Assembly: GCF_000158475.2 (NCBI RefSeq)
Contig: NZ_KI392031.1
Location: 1,080,444-1,144,443 of the forward strand
Source of the DNA: Oxalobacter paraformigenes
Lineage (GTDB): Bacteria; Pseudomonadota; Gammaproteobacteria; Burkholderiales; Burkholderiaceae_D
DNA length: 64,000 bases
Direction: 5' to 3'
Shown here: piece by piece, positions 1 through 9,498 of the stretch
Layout: each line of letters opens with the position of its first letter
Numbering within the stretch: position 1 is the first letter of the stretch
Program-made: the position numbers and the translations under genes
Notes under the pieces: model-generated
The model's input: only the letters and a program-made list of their open reading frames with translations
The model's database searches: none
Told to the model about the DNA's origin: nothing

Positions 1-1
1 A

Positions 2-736
2 ACGTTTTCCGCGCTGGGCGTCTACGGCATGGCCGCGATTACGGCCGTTGTCGCGCAAAACACGATGGGCGTGCGCTCTTTCCAGCCGCTTGATCCCGCT
101 TTTGTCGCCGATCAGATCGACGCCGTTTTCGACGATGTCACCGTTGCCGCCGTCAAGATCGGCATGGTCGCCACGGCCGGCATTGCCGAAGCCGTTGCCA
201 CCTGCCTTTCACGACATCCCGGCTGCCCTGTCGTGCTGGATCCCGTCATGGTAGCCAAAAGCGGCGATCTGCTTTTAAAACCCGACGCGATTGCCGCCAT
301 TCGCGACAAGCTGGTACCGCTTGCGGCCATCGTTACACCGAACCTTTCGGAAGCCGCCGTCCTGCTTGACAGTCAAACGCCCGATACAATCGAAGCCATG
401 CAAGCCTTGCTTCCCGCCTTGCATGCGCTCGGCCCGGAATGGGTCATGCTAAAAGGCGGAAACCTGCCGGAATCCGCCTCGAAAGACAGCGTGGATTTTC
501 TTTACGGGGAAGGGACGATCAGGAAACTGGCAGCGCCCCGCATCAAAACCGGGAACGTGCACGGAACGGGATGCACCCTGTCGGCTGCCATCGCCGCCTT
601 CATGACAAGGTTGCCGGTGCCGGAAAGCGTGAAAAAAGCCAAGGATTATCTGACGAAAGCCCTGGCTGAATCAGACAGACTGGATGTCGGGCACGGTCAT
701 GGCCCCGTTCATCATTTTCACGCCGTATGGAAATGA
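2..736 (+). CDS. thiD: Hydroxymethylpyrimidine/phosphomethylpyrimidine kinase, 5' end outside window
   Basis: ThiD phosphorylates hydroxymethylpyrimidine and its monophosphate to give HMP-PP for thiamine synthesis in the cytosol. The visible 244 residues open with a TFSALGVYGMAAIT segment. The first ATG (29) lies inside this conserved stretch, so the real start is upstream of the window. Ribokinase-fold signatures follow: VLDPVMVAKSGD in the middle and the anion-hole motif GTGCTLSAAIAA near the C-terminus, where the catalytic region of this family lies. The end, with a His-rich GHGHGPVHHFHAVWK tail, is typical of ThiD. No thi neighbour is visible downstream; the next gene is convergent. Confidence 0.93.
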   Translation, partial: TFSALGVYGMAAITAVVAQNTMGVRSFQPLDPAFVADQIDAVFDDVTVAAVKIGMVATAGIAEAVATCLSRHPGCPVVLDPVMVAKSGDLLLKPDAIAAIRDKLVPLAAIVTPNLSEAAVLLDSQTPDTIEAMQALLPALHALGPEWVMLKGGNLPESASKDSVDFLYGEGTIRKLAAPRIKTGNVHGTGCTLSAAIAAFMTRLPVPESVKKAKDYLTKALAESDRLDVGHGHGPVHHFHAVWK

Positions 737-794
737 TTAAACAATACTATTCAATTACTTGCCAATCAAATCTCCTATTTTGGATTAACCTTTT

Positions 795-1808
795 TCAGGA
801 AGTGGTTTCCACAGGAGAACCGGAAAGCGGCATCCACGACAGGGCAGGGCCGTCCGCCTTTGTGGCATGAACCGTGCCCGTCTCGCGGGCTTCGAGCCGG
901 ACGACCGCCAGACAATCGACCCGGTTTTCATCACGGCGGGCCGCCATGACAAGCGTGCCGCAAACCTCTCCCGCCGCATCGAAAAGATCGGCGCCTGACG
1001 CCATGTTCAGGTCGATGGCGGGTGATTTTCCTTCAGGCAGTTCCATATACGCATGAAACATCCGGCGCCTGACCGTTCCGCGGTACTGGCTGCGCGCGAT
1101 GACTTCCTGTCCGGGATAACAGCCTTTTTTGAAAGAAAGGCCGCCAGTCTGTTCCAGATTGACCATTTGCGGGATAAACCTGTCCTGAACCGGCAGCGTG
1201 ATCTGCGGCACGCCCGCTTCGATATCGCCCAGCGCCCAGCTGTTTTCATCGCACATGGCGAGTTCTGCCGAAAGCGCGCTTTCCACTTCCTGCAAGCGGG
1301 CAAGGGGAACGGTCAACAGATAACGCGGGGCACCGAAGGCATCGCCGACCCTGACCAACACTCCCATACCGTTTTCCACCTTGCCGAACGGTTCGGAAGG
1401 AAGGGTGGAAAACCATCGTGACAACACCGCACCCGCCCGTCTGCCGCCGACGCCGAGAATAGCCTGCTTGCCGCTCTCGTCGGCCAGTTTCACTTTTGCC
1501 CGGAGAACATACATCTGAAGGCGTTTCTGCAAGGCCGGGAGGATGTCACGAGGCAGCATCAGCCAGATCCTGCCTTCCGCTTTCCAGACATGAAAGAGCG
1601 CCAGCATGCGGCCCTGCGGTGTGCAATAAGCCGCAAGACGTGCCGAAGCGGCATCCAGATACAGGATATCGTTACTTAACTGCCCATGAATGAAGGAAAC
1701 GGCATCGTCGCCTTCCAGAGCAAGCAGGCCGGTTTGCTTCAGCAACACGGCATAACCGGATTCAAGGATTTTTGGCGAACACGAACGGGGCAAAGCGATT
1801 GGATTCAT
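795..1808 (-). CDS. ygfZ: YgfZ/GcvT-like folate-binding protein, Fe-S cluster maintenance
   Basis: YgfZ (CAF17/IBA57 relatives) is a tetrahydrofolate-binding protein that supports assembly or repair of some 4Fe-4S enzymes. The 337-residue product has the aminomethyltransferase-like fold order: an N-terminal GDDAVSFIHGQLSND segment and the diagnostic KGCYPGQEVIARSQYRG motif at about residue 230, whose Cys is the conserved functional residue of the family. Length is normal. It is divergent from mltG with about 105 bp between the starts, an arrangement common in Burkholderiales. The start at 1808 is the first Met of the frame and lies close to the family N-terminus. Confidence 0.92.
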   Translation of the reverse strand: MNPIALPRSCSPKILESGYAVLLKQTGLLALEGDDAVSFIHGQLSNDILYLDAASARLAAYCTPQGRMLALFHVWKAEGRIWLMLPRDILPALQKRLQMYVLRAKVKLADESGKQAILGVGGRRAGAVLSRWFSTLPSEPFGKVENGMGVLVRVGDAFGAPRYLLTVPLARLQEVESALSAELAMCDENSWALGDIEAGVPQITLPVQDRFIPQMVNLEQTGGLSFKKGCYPGQEVIARSQYRGTVRRRMFHAYMELPEGKSPAIDLNMASGADLFDAAGEVCGTLVMAARRDENRVDCLAVVRLEARETGTVHATKADGPALSWMPLSGSPVETTS

Positions 1809-1913
1809 GGTTTCGAATAAAACAGTTTTCGGATTGGTTCAAGTCGAGTATATTCTTTTTTTCCGTTTCCATGATGGCCTTTCTTAAACAGCCAGCGACC
1901 AACAGAATCTTTC

Positions 1914-2915
1914 ATGATGCGCCCGACAAAGAAACACGTCCTCGTCGCGGCCGCCATAGTGGCGGCCATCGCCGTCATCCTCGTTGCCTCCTTCGTTTTC
2001 TGGATGCACGCTCCGGTTTTCAGCCGGGGAAAACCGGTATCGTTTGAAATTGCCGCTGGCGGAACGGCAAAAAACGTCATCCGGCAACTGGACGAACAGG
2101 ATGTGCCCATCAACGGCGCCCTGTTCAGCCTGCTGGTTCGCCTTTCCGGCAACAGTGCCAGCCTGCGTTCCGGCCCCTATGAACTCCGCGCAGGCGAATC
2201 GCCGGCCCGGCTTCTGCAAAAAATCACCCGCGGCATTTTCGCGATGGAATCGCTGACCATTATCGAAGGCTGGAATTTCCGCCAGATGCGGCAGGCGATA
2301 GCGAAACACCCGGCGCTGAAACATGAAACCGCCGAATTGACAGACAGGGAACTGCTGAAAAAACTGGGCCTTCTCCAGCATGCCGGAGAAGGGCTTTTTT
2401 ATCCCGATACCTATCTTTTCAGGAAAGGCACGCCGGACATGCAGATTTACCGGCTGGCCTACGAAGCCATGATATCGAGATTAAACGCGCTCTGGGAAAA
2501 CCGCGATTTAGCGCTGCCTTACAAAAATCCCTATGAAGCCCTGATCATGGCGTCCATTATCGAGAAAGAAACCGGCCATCCGGACGACCGCAGCAAGGTA
2601 TCCGGCGTTTTCATCAACCGGCTGAAAATCGGCATGAAATTGCAAACCGACCCCACCGTCATTTACGGAATGGGCAAAAAATATACGGGAAAAATCCGTC
2701 GAAGAGACTTGCAAGCCGATACACCTTACAATACCTATACCCGGTACGGCCTGCCGCCTACGCCGATAGCCTTGCCAGGGAATGAAGCGCTCAATGCCGC
2801 GTTCCATCCGGCCCAAACCGATGCGCTTTACTTCGTGGCTCGCGGAGACGGCAGCAGCCATTTTTCCCGCAATCTGGACGAACACAACAAGGCAGTCGAT
2901 AAATACATACGATGA
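1914..2915 (+). CDS. mltG: Endolytic peptidoglycan transglycosylase MltG (YceG family)
   Basis: MltG is an inner-membrane lytic transglycosylase that cuts nascent glycan strands and so helps set their length. The 333-residue protein has a short cytosolic N-terminus, one membrane segment at about residues 8-30 ([19 protein letters not shown]), a LysM-like region and the YceG domain. The catalytic Glu lies in the ASIIEKETG motif at about residue 217, and the substrate-cleft signatures [12 protein letters not shown] and [13 protein letters not shown] follow. The stop overlaps the tmk start (ATGA), indicating translational coupling. Start is the first of two adjacent ATG codons (1914/1917). Confidence 0.95.
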   Translation: MMRPTKKHVLVAAAIVAAIAVILVASFVFWMHAPVFSRGKPVSFEIAAGGTAKNVIRQLDEQDVPINGALFSLLVRLSGNSASLRSGPYELRAGESPARLLQKITRGIFAMESLTIIEGWNFRQMRQAIAKHPALKHETAELTDRELLKKLGLLQHAGEGLFYPDTYLFRKGTPDMQIYRLAYEAMISRLNALWENRDLALPYKNPYEALIMASIIEKETGHPDDRSKVSGVFINRLKIGMKLQTDPTVIYGMGKKYTGKIRRRDLQADTPYNTYTRYGLPPTPIALPGNEALNAAFHPAQTDALYFVARGDGSSHFSRNLDEHNKAVDKYIR

Positions 2916-3544
2916 ATCCAAGCAGACACCCCCCTTATCCCGGCCGTTTCATCACTTTCGAGGGCATCGACGGCGCGGGAAAATCCACCCATATCGACTA
3001 TGTCACCGGACTCTTGAAGGCCAAAAACCGGCAGGTCGTTCTCACCCGCGAGCCGGGAGGCACCGGACTGGGGGAAAAACTGCGGGAAATATTGCTGCAT
3101 GACAAAATGACGCCGGAAACGGAAGCCCTCCTGATGTTCGCGGCCAGACGCGAACATCTCGCCGACATCATCGAACCGGCCTTAAGACGCGGCGAGTGGG
3201 TCCTCTCCGACCGTTTTACCGACGCTTCCTTTGCCTATCAGGGAGGGGGAAGAGGACTCGCGCGCGAAAAACTGCGACAGCTCGAAACCTGGGTGCATCC
3301 CCATCTCCAGCCCGACCTGACTTTCCTGTTTGACGTGTCGCCCGACATCGCCCAGACCCGTCTGGAAGCTGCCCGTTCCCCGGACAAATTCGAGCGGGAA
3401 AAAGCGGATTTCTTCAACCGGGTACGCGGCGAGTATCTGCGGCGCGCAAAAGAGTTTCCCGAACGTTTCCGGATCATCGACAGTTCCCGGCCCATCGCGG
3501 CGATCCGCGAAACCCTGAAAACCCTGATCGGAAAACTGGACTGA
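2912..3544 (+). CDS. tmk: Thymidylate kinase
   Basis: Phosphorylates dTMP to dTDP in the cytosol. The 210-residue product shows the P-loop [14 protein letters not shown] near residue 20, the TREPGGT motif that binds the nucleotide, and [16 protein letters not shown], whose DR(F/Y) pair binds dTMP. A LID region is present before residue 160. Length and motif spacing are those of bacterial Tmk. It overlaps mltG by 4 nt and is followed 39 nt later by holB, so the three genes probably share a transcript, as in many proteobacteria. Confidence 0.96.
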   Translation: MNPSRHPPYPGRFITFEGIDGAGKSTHIDYVTGLLKAKNRQVVLTREPGGTGLGEKLREILLHDKMTPETEALLMFAARREHLADIIEPALRRGEWVLSDRFTDASFAYQGGGRGLAREKLRQLETWVHPHLQPDLTFLFDVSPDIAQTRLEAARSPDKFEREKADFFNRVRGEYLRRAKEFPERFRIIDSSRPIAAIRETLKTLIGKLD

Positions 3545-3583
3545 ACAAGGCGCCATTCATTAAAGTTTTTAATCATAAAAACC

Positions 3584-4645
3584 ATGCAAACAGTTGAAAA
3601 TACGGAAAATCCGGTTTATCCATGGCACACGGCCAACTGGCGGCATCTCGAGCGGATGAAATCGAAACTGCCCCACGCCTTGCTGTTTTACGGTCCGGCC
3701 GGAACCGGCGTGGAAACGTTTGCCGAAACATTTGCGAAAGCCATGCTGTGCGAAAACCGCCAGCCTGACGGGCACGCCTGCGGAGCGTGCCATTCCTGTC
3801 ACTGGTTCAGCCAGTACGCTCATCCGGATTACCGGCAGATTCTGCCTGAAACGCTCGAAATCGCGCGCGGAATCAATCAGGCCGACAAACCGGTTTCCGA
3901 CGATGAGCCGGCCGCGGGCAAAAGCTCGAAAGAACCGTCACGGAAAATCGGGATCGACAAAGTCCGGTCCCTGGCGGATTTCATCAATGTTTCGACCCAC
4001 CGGGGCGGTTTGCGGATCGTTTTCGTTTATCCGGCCGAAGCCATGACGTCCGAATCGTCCAACGCGCTTTTGAAAATGCTGGAAGAGCCGCCGGCCAACA
4101 CCCTGTTCATTCTGGCAACAAGCCACCTCGACGCGCTTTTGCCGACCATTGTCTCGCGCTGTTCCAAACTGGCGTTTCCGATGCCGGAAAAATCCGTTGC
4201 CGAAATCTGGCTGAAAGAGCAGGGGATCGACGATGCCGGAATCTGGCTTGCCGGACAGGGAGGCGCGCCGCTTGCCGCTCTGGCCGAAGCGCAAAACGGC
4301 AGCAGCGAAAACATGACGATGTTGCTGGACGAACTGGCTGCCCCCGGCGACTCCGGCCTTCTGAAAACCGCGGAAAAGCTCCAGAAAGTCCCGATGGCCG
4401 ACCTGATCACCTGGCACCAGCGCTGGCTCTACGATCTGCTGGCCTTGCGTCTGACCGGAAAAGGGCGATACTACCCGGGCTACCGCCCCGCACAGGAAGC
4501 GCTGGCGAACCGGGCCGACATTCCCCGCCTGCTGGATTTGCTCAAAAAAGTCAACGAACGCAAAAAAACAGCCGACCATCCTCTGGTGCCCCGGCTCGCC
4601 CTGGAAGACATGCTCCTGGACTACCGGAAAATATTTGCACCCTGA
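3584..4645 (+). CDS. holB: DNA polymerase III delta-prime subunit
   Basis: Delta-prime is part of the clamp loader that opens the beta clamp. The 353-residue protein has a P-loop-like GPAGTGVETFAETFAKAML segment in which the Walker A lysine is missing, as is usual for delta-prime, which does not hydrolyse ATP. A four-Cys zinc module follows (Cys at the ends of CENRQ.., ACGACHSC), then an SNALLKMLEEPP segment and the sensor-like VSRCSKL (SRC) motif. A charged insert around residue 110 (DDEPAAGKSSKEPSRK) is probably a surface loop. It lies between tmk and tatD in an operon-like run. Confidence 0.94.
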   Translation: MQTVENTENPVYPWHTANWRHLERMKSKLPHALLFYGPAGTGVETFAETFAKAMLCENRQPDGHACGACHSCHWFSQYAHPDYRQILPETLEIARGINQADKPVSDDEPAAGKSSKEPSRKIGIDKVRSLADFINVSTHRGGLRIVFVYPAEAMTSESSNALLKMLEEPPANTLFILATSHLDALLPTIVSRCSKLAFPMPEKSVAEIWLKEQGIDDAGIWLAGQGGAPLAALAEAQNGSSENMTMLLDELAAPGDSGLLKTAEKLQKVPMADLITWHQRWLYDLLALRLTGKGRYYPGYRPAQEALANRADIPRLLDLLKKVNERKKTADHPLVPRLALEDMLLDYRKIFAP

Positions 4646-4703
4646 GCGCCGAAATTCTGTACAATACCGCCCTCCGGTAAAATCAATCTGGCCTTTCTTT
4701 TAT

Positions 4704-5504
4704 ATGTACGTCGATTCACACTGTCACATCCATTTGCGGGAACTGGCAAAACGTCAGGATGAAGTATTGCGCAACATGGCCGCCAATCAGGTCAGCCATG
4801 CGCTGTGCGTCACCATCAGTCTGGCCGATTTTCCCGCTGCGCTGGCACTGGCGGAAAGAATCGACACCATCCATTCAACCGTCGGCGTCCATCCCAATCC
4901 CGACCCGAAGGACGTGGGAGAACTGGACATGGAAAAACTGGTCGAGCTGGCCAGCCATCCCAAAGTCGTCGCCATCGGTGAAACCGGACTGGACTATTAT
5001 CGCGTCAAACCGCGCCAGAAATGGCAAATGGACCGTTTCCGCACCCAGATCCGCGCTTCCCGCGCCTGCGGAAAACCGCTGGTCATCCATACCCGGCAGG
5101 CCGCGGAAGACACCATCAAAATCCTGCAGGAAGAGGGCGCAGGACTGGACAAGGGCGGCTTCGGCGGCGTCATGCACTGCTTTTCCGAAACAATGCCGAT
5201 CGCCAGAGCCGCACTGGACATGGGCTTTTATATCTCCTTTTCCGGCGTACTGACCTATCCGGCTTCCAAAGACCTGAGATCGATCGCACGACTCATCCCG
5301 CTTGACCGGATTCTCATCGAAACCGATTCCCCCTGGCTCTCGCCTCAGGCTTTCCGCGGCAAAACCAATGAACCGGCCTATGTCGTGGAAGTGGCGAAGC
5401 AGCTTGCCATGGTCAAGGGCATGCCGGTTTCCCGCATTGCCCGGCACACTTCCGAAAATTATTTCAGGCTTTTCGGCATTGCGGATAATACGCATTCTTC
5501 CTGA
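4704..5504 (+). CDS. TatD-family metal-dependent hydrolase (YcfH-like)
   Basis: TIM-barrel hydrolase of the TatD family, whose members act as metal-dependent DNases or quality-control hydrolases; the exact substrate of the YcfH branch is not settled. I chose ATG 4704, which gives MYVDSHCHIHL, because the metal-binding HxH should sit at the very N-terminus. An upstream in-frame ATG at 4635 would overlap holB and add 23 unconserved residues. The other metal ligands are visible in GETGLDYY, VIHTRQA, HCFSE and ETDSPWLSPQ. The 266-residue length is normal. The end of holB lies 58 nt upstream. A second TatD paralogue is present at 15700. Confidence 0.93.
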   Translation: MYVDSHCHIHLRELAKRQDEVLRNMAANQVSHALCVTISLADFPAALALAERIDTIHSTVGVHPNPDPKDVGELDMEKLVELASHPKVVAIGETGLDYYRVKPRQKWQMDRFRTQIRASRACGKPLVIHTRQAAEDTIKILQEEGAGLDKGGFGGVMHCFSETMPIARAALDMGFYISFSGVLTYPASKDLRSIARLIPLDRILIETDSPWLSPQAFRGKTNEPAYVVEVAKQLAMVKGMPVSRIARHTSENYFRLFGIADNTHSS

Positions 5505-5725
5505 CAAAAAATCCTGTCAAAAAACGCCTTTTTAAAAAATAATCGGCCATTTCACTCCGGATTCAGGTTTTTTTTAACTATTGTTAAGAAAAAACTATGA
5601 CTTTTAAAAAAAAGGGGAGTAGAATTGTTTTCAACGTGAGCACCAACGGTACTGAAAACCAGAATGGCCGATGTAGAAGAGGTGCATTTCTCTCACTAAC
5701 TAACAGAATTTGTAAGGAACATATC

Positions 5726-5812
5726 ATGAAAAACTCCGCCATGGCATTGAGAGCCCTGTTTATCGTTATAGCCGGTGTTGTTGTTACCACGCTCTTTATT
5801 CAGGCAGTTTAA
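5726..5812 (+). CDS. 28-residue single-span membrane peptide, unknown
   Basis: A short ORF that I consider real because three signals coincide. It has an AAGGAAC ribosome site at about 5713-5719, 7 nt before the ATG. The product is a plausible single-span peptide (MKNSAMALRALF followed by IVIAGVVVTTLFI). A near-perfect terminator hairpin begins 15 nt after the stop. An alternative longer start at 5597 would add a low-complexity, non-membrane sequence and is less likely. I do not recognise the family; small one-helix proteins often regulate a membrane partner, but nothing here identifies one. Neighbours are tatD upstream and an ankyrin protein downstream. Confidence 0.55.
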   Translation: MKNSAMALRALFIVIAGVVVTTLFIQAV

Positions 5813-5827
5813 TCAGCTCCAGGCCTG

Positions 5828-5852
5828 GGGAGATTGCGTTACGCAATCTCCC
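5828..5852 (+). terminator. Intrinsic terminator after the 28-residue ORF
   Basis: GGGAGATTGCG and CGCAATCTCCC form an 11-12 bp perfect stem around a minimal loop, followed by a TTGTTGT tail. Confidence 0.7.
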
Positions 5853-6581
5853 TTGTTGTATCTACCCATCAAAAATCCTCATAAAAACATTCCATTACCC
5901 TCGTTTTTTAGAAAATCTCTCAAGAAACCTCCCCTTGCGGAATAATTGATCCGTTCATCCGCCAGTCCGTGAATTATTACCGTGAATATATATGTAAAAA
6001 TAAGCATATGTATTCATTTTTTATATGTGAAAAAATAAGCACATATAAATCAAAAAAGAGCCTGTCTCAATGGGATAATGTCTTTAAAATCCCGGAAAAA
6101 ATATTAATGACCGGTTCGATTAATAAAAAACAGGCTTTCCTTCAATTATTGACCTGAAAAAACCAATATTTACCAACAGTCAATATTCACCCGAAACCAG
6201 TTTAATAAAAACAGCGAAAAGCAGATATTCAAAAATACAAGGGCGCTGAAAAAAGAGGCGTGACCGTAATCCTGCCGCACGATTTACATGTAAATACAAA
6301 AAACTTTCCTAAGGAAAAAGAGCCAAAGTTTCCGGGGCGGCCTGCCCGGGAAAAATCCTTCCTTCCGCCGTATGACGTCGTTTCCCGACACCATCTTGTG
6401 AGAGGGGAACCGCCGCAGTCCGGAAGGGTCAAACGTGGAAACCGTCCATTCTGCCGCACCCGCCATTCTCCGGATACCGGTCTTTGCCTCCGGCTTTCGT
6501 TGCGTGAATGATGCACTCCTCTTCACAGCGGCAGAATTTGCCGGATAATACGCTACCTGCCGCATTTTCCCTGACGCCACC
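5853..6581. other. AT-rich non-coding stretch with a direct repeat
   Basis: No convincing gene. The segment 5960-6200 is clearly more AT-rich than its surroundings. It contains a roughly 21-25 bp imperfect direct repeat (TATATGTAAAAATAAGCATAT at 5989-6009; a copy at 6022-6046 with small differences). AGCCTGT (about 6059) and ACAGGCT (about 6131) could pair over 65 nt. The part from 6240 to 6581 has ordinary composition and probably holds the promoter of the ankyrin gene, but I see no clear consensus boxes. Confidence 0.5.
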
Positions 6582-7295
6582 ATGACAAAGCCCTTTCCGT
6601 TCCAGAAAACCGTCTGCCGGTTCCTTTTTTTCTTTATGGCCGTGCTGGCCGCGCTTCCATCAGCCAAAGCGGGTTCATTTGACGACTGGTTCATTGCCGT
6701 CAAGAACGATCAGGCGGGAAAAGTGAAAGAGCTGCTGAAAAAAGGGTTCGATCCCAACGCCATCGAACCGAAGAGGGGAGACACCGGCCTGATTCTCGCC
6801 ATGCGGGAAAACTCGATGGACGTCATGGCGGTTCTGCTTTCCGACAAGAGAACGAAAATTGACACGGAAGCTTTCAATGGCGACAACGCCCTGATGATCG
6901 CGTGCTACAACGCCAATGAAAAAGCGGTGAAGACGCTTCTGGACAAAGGGGCAAAGGTCAACAAGAACGGCTGGGCGCCGCTTCATTATGCCGCCGCCAG
7001 CGGCAACAACCAAATCGTCCGGATGCTGCTGGAAAAGGATGCCTTCATCGACGCCGTATCGCCCAATGCAACGACCCCCATCATGATGGCGGCACGAAAC
7101 GGCCATATCTATACCGTCAAACTGCTGCACGACAATGGCGCTGACCTCACCCTGAAAAACCAGCGCGGTTATTCAGCCATCGACTTCGCCAACGAAAACA
7201 AAAACACCGATATCGCCAAAGGCCTGGAATACCGCCTCAAAAAAGAAGCCGATCTGGAAAAACGGAAAAACGTCCTGCCGCAGTTTCCCTTCTGA
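6582..7295 (+). CDS. Exported ankyrin-repeat protein
   Basis: The 237-residue protein starts with a signal peptide (VCRFLFFFMAVLAALPSAKA, cleavage likely after about residue 31). About five ankyrin repeats follow, recognisable by NGDNALMIACYNANEKAVKTL, GWAPLHYAAASGNNQIVRML, TTPIMMAARNGHIYTVKLL and GYSAIDFANENKNTDIAKGL. Ankyrin repeats bind other proteins, so the partner is probably periplasmic. It is convergent with nadB, the two stops being adjacent. Function unknown; periplasmic ankyrin proteins of this size occur in many proteobacteria. Confidence 0.85.
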   Translation: MTKPFPFQKTVCRFLFFFMAVLAALPSAKAGSFDDWFIAVKNDQAGKVKELLKKGFDPNAIEPKRGDTGLILAMRENSMDVMAVLLSDKRTKIDTEAFNGDNALMIACYNANEKAVKTLLDKGAKVNKNGWAPLHYAAASGNNQIVRMLLEKDAFIDAVSPNATTPIMMAARNGHIYTVKLLHDNGADLTLKNQRGYSAIDFANENKNTDIAKGLEYRLKKEADLEKRKNVLPQFPF

Positions 7296-8918
7296 TCACG
7301 TCCCGGACAGAATGCGTTTTCTGGCGGGCGTCAGCACAGTCGGCATGGCTTTCGGGAAAGTGGTCGGAAAATCGGAATTGTAATGCAGGCCCCGGCTTTC
7401 TTTGCGCGAAAGGGCGCTTTCGACGATCATTGAGGCCACATCCACCAGATTCCGCAATTCCAGCAGATTGTGGCTGACGATGAAGTTGGCGTAATACTCG
7501 TCGATTTCCTCCCGCAACAGATGGATCCGGCGCTGTGCCCGTTCCAGACGTTTCGTCGTCCGGACAATGCCGACATAGTTCCACATGAACCGGCGCAACT
7601 CGTCCCAGTTGTGGGAAATGACAACATCCTCGTTGGCATTGGAAACGCGGCTTTCGTCCCATTCCGGCAAAACGGGGGAGAGCTCCCGCGGCTGGCTGGC
7701 GATGTATTCCGCCGCCGTTTTCCCGATAACCAGGCATTCCAGCAGGGAATTGCTGGCCAGCCGGTTCGCGCCATGCAAACCGGTACAGGCCGTCTCGCCG
7801 ACGGCATAGAGATTTTTGATATCGGTTCTGCCTTTGGTATCGGTCACGACCCCGCCGCAGGTGAAATGGGTGGCGGGCACGATGGGAATCGGCTCTTTGG
7901 TGATATCAATGCCGAATTCGAGACAGCGGGCGTAAATCGTCGGGAAATGTTCCTTCAGAAACTGCGGATCCTGGTGGCTGATATCCAGATGGACATAATC
8001 CAGACCGCGTTTTTTCATTTCAAAGTCGATTGATCTCGCCACGATATCGCGCGGCGCCAGTTCCGCCCTCGGATCGTGTTCCGGCATGAACCGTTTGCCG
8101 GCATCCGCCCCGGCATCCGGCGGCAGTTTCAGAAGGCCGCCTTCCCCCCGCACCGATTCGGAAATCAGGAAGGATTTGGCATAGGGGTGGTAAAGGCAGG
8201 TCGGATGGAACTGCACGAATTCCATATTCGATACGCGGCAACCGGCACGCCATGCCATCGCTACCCCGTCACCTGTAGACGTATCCGGATTGGTGGTATA
8301 AAGATAAACCTTGCCGGCGCCACCGGTTGCCAGAACGGTATGGCGCGCGGCAAAGGTATGGACTTTTTCCTCTTCCTCGTTCAAAACGTAGAGGCCATAA
8401 CATTCAACCGGCCGCTTGTCTTCATAAAGCTTTTCGGACGTAATCAGATCGACGGCGAAATGGTTTTCGAAAAGATGGATATTCGGACTGTTCCGGATGA
8501 TTTTTTCCAGCGTCTGCTGGACGACATGCCCGGTGGCGTCGGCCGCGTGAATGATGCGCCGCTCGCTGTGACCGCCCTCGCGTGTCAGATGGTAACCCGT
8601 CTGGGTGGACTTGTCCGTGGAAAAGGGGACTCCCTGATTGATCAGCCAGTTGATGGCTTCCCCGCCGTGTTCGACGATAAACCGGGTAGCGACTTCGTCA
8701 CACAGCCCCGCGCCGGCGGTCAGGGTGTCTTCAACATGTTTTTCGATACTGTCCAGTACCGGATCCAGTACAGCGGCAATGCCGCCCTGGGCGAAATTGC
8801 TGGCGCTTTCCCACAATGTCCGCTTGCAGATCAGCGCGATTTTGAACGTCCTGGGAAGACGCAAGGCAACGGACAGGCCTGCCAGCCCGCTGCCGACAAT
8901 AACGACATCGAAATTCAT
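7296..8918 (-). CDS. nadB: L-aspartate oxidase
   Basis: NadB oxidises L-aspartate to iminoaspartate, the first step of de novo NAD synthesis, using FAD. The 540-residue protein begins with the dinucleotide-binding motif VVIVGSGLAGLSVAL. It has the EGGHS, HAADATG and TGGAGKVY signatures of the succinate dehydrogenase/fumarate reductase flavoprotein superfamily, HFTCGGVVTDTKGRT at the active site, and the NadB-typical GLHGANRLASNSLLE. The C-terminal helical domain ends near residue 530. No nadA or nadC is adjacent in this window. Confidence 0.96.
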   Translation of the reverse strand: MNFDVVIVGSGLAGLSVALRLPRTFKIALICKRTLWESASNFAQGGIAAVLDPVLDSIEKHVEDTLTAGAGLCDEVATRFIVEHGGEAINWLINQGVPFSTDKSTQTGYHLTREGGHSERRIIHAADATGHVVQQTLEKIIRNSPNIHLFENHFAVDLITSEKLYEDKRPVECYGLYVLNEEEEKVHTFAARHTVLATGGAGKVYLYTTNPDTSTGDGVAMAWRAGCRVSNMEFVQFHPTCLYHPYAKSFLISESVRGEGGLLKLPPDAGADAGKRFMPEHDPRAELAPRDIVARSIDFEMKKRGLDYVHLDISHQDPQFLKEHFPTIYARCLEFGIDITKEPIPIVPATHFTCGGVVTDTKGRTDIKNLYAVGETACTGLHGANRLASNSLLECLVIGKTAAEYIASQPRELSPVLPEWDESRVSNANEDVVISHNWDELRRFMWNYVGIVRTTKRLERAQRRIHLLREEIDEYYANFIVSHNLLELRNLVDVASMIVESALSRKESRGLHYNSDFPTTFPKAMPTVLTPARKRILSGT

Positions 8919-9072
8919 GACTTTTCTTACCGGAATAAATTGTTTTCAAAGCAAACACTATATTCCATTGAACGCGATTCGTCATGTATTTTGACGCTCT
9001 GCAAAAAAGTGGGGAAACGGACTTTTCCCATGCAGCGACCATCTGCCTGTCAGGGGAAAAACGCGGTTTCCG

Positions 9073-9222
9073 TCAGGACGATCGTCTTCCCGTCAACAAG
9101 CCGAAAAGCAGGACGACGACCGCGGCAATCAGCAGCAAATGGACAAACCCGCCAAACAGATGCGTTGTCAGTAACCCGATAATCCACAAAATGAAAAGTA
9201 TGACCGCGATAGTGTAGAGCAT
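9073..9222 (-). CDS. Small two-span membrane protein, lmo0937-family-like
   Basis: A 49-residue hydrophobic protein, MLYTIAVILFILWIIGLL followed by a short turn (TTHLFGGFVH), a second helix and the basic end LTGRRSS. This layout matches the very short two-helix proteins annotated as lmo0937 family (DUF5670), often seen near stress genes; the function is unknown. I use the ATG at 9222 because a GGGAGAAG ribosome site precedes it by 4 nt. A longer frame from 9273 would add 17 unconserved residues. Confidence 0.75.
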   Translation of the reverse strand: MLYTIAVILFILWIIGLLTTHLFGGFVHLLLIAAVVVLLFGLLTGRRSS

Positions 9223-9498
9223 GGACTTCTCCCGGAAACGGTTGGCGGCGGCACAACAATCGGCCGCCTGCATGGTCTATTTACGACCGTTTCCGGCAAA
9301 AGCAGTTCCGGTAACCATTTGGTAAAAGTAAAATGAAGGGAAAACACGATGAAAATCGCAAGCCAAAATGGCCGCCGATTGCGCGGGTACCTTTCCGGAA
9401 AATCCGGATTTCCGGAGTTTTCCTGCCGGAAAAAGCGGCGTGGCGTTTCCGGTCACGAGCCATCGCTTGCGGCATTAACCTGACTGAAAGGAACTGTG

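Noticed and set aside
5969..6157. 62-codon frame in the AT-rich spacer
   Set aside because: Built from the direct repeat, Lys/Ile/Tyr-rich because of base composition; no ribosome site.
8076..9182. 368-codon plus-strand frame
   Set aside because: Antisense to nadB and the small membrane gene, no family features.
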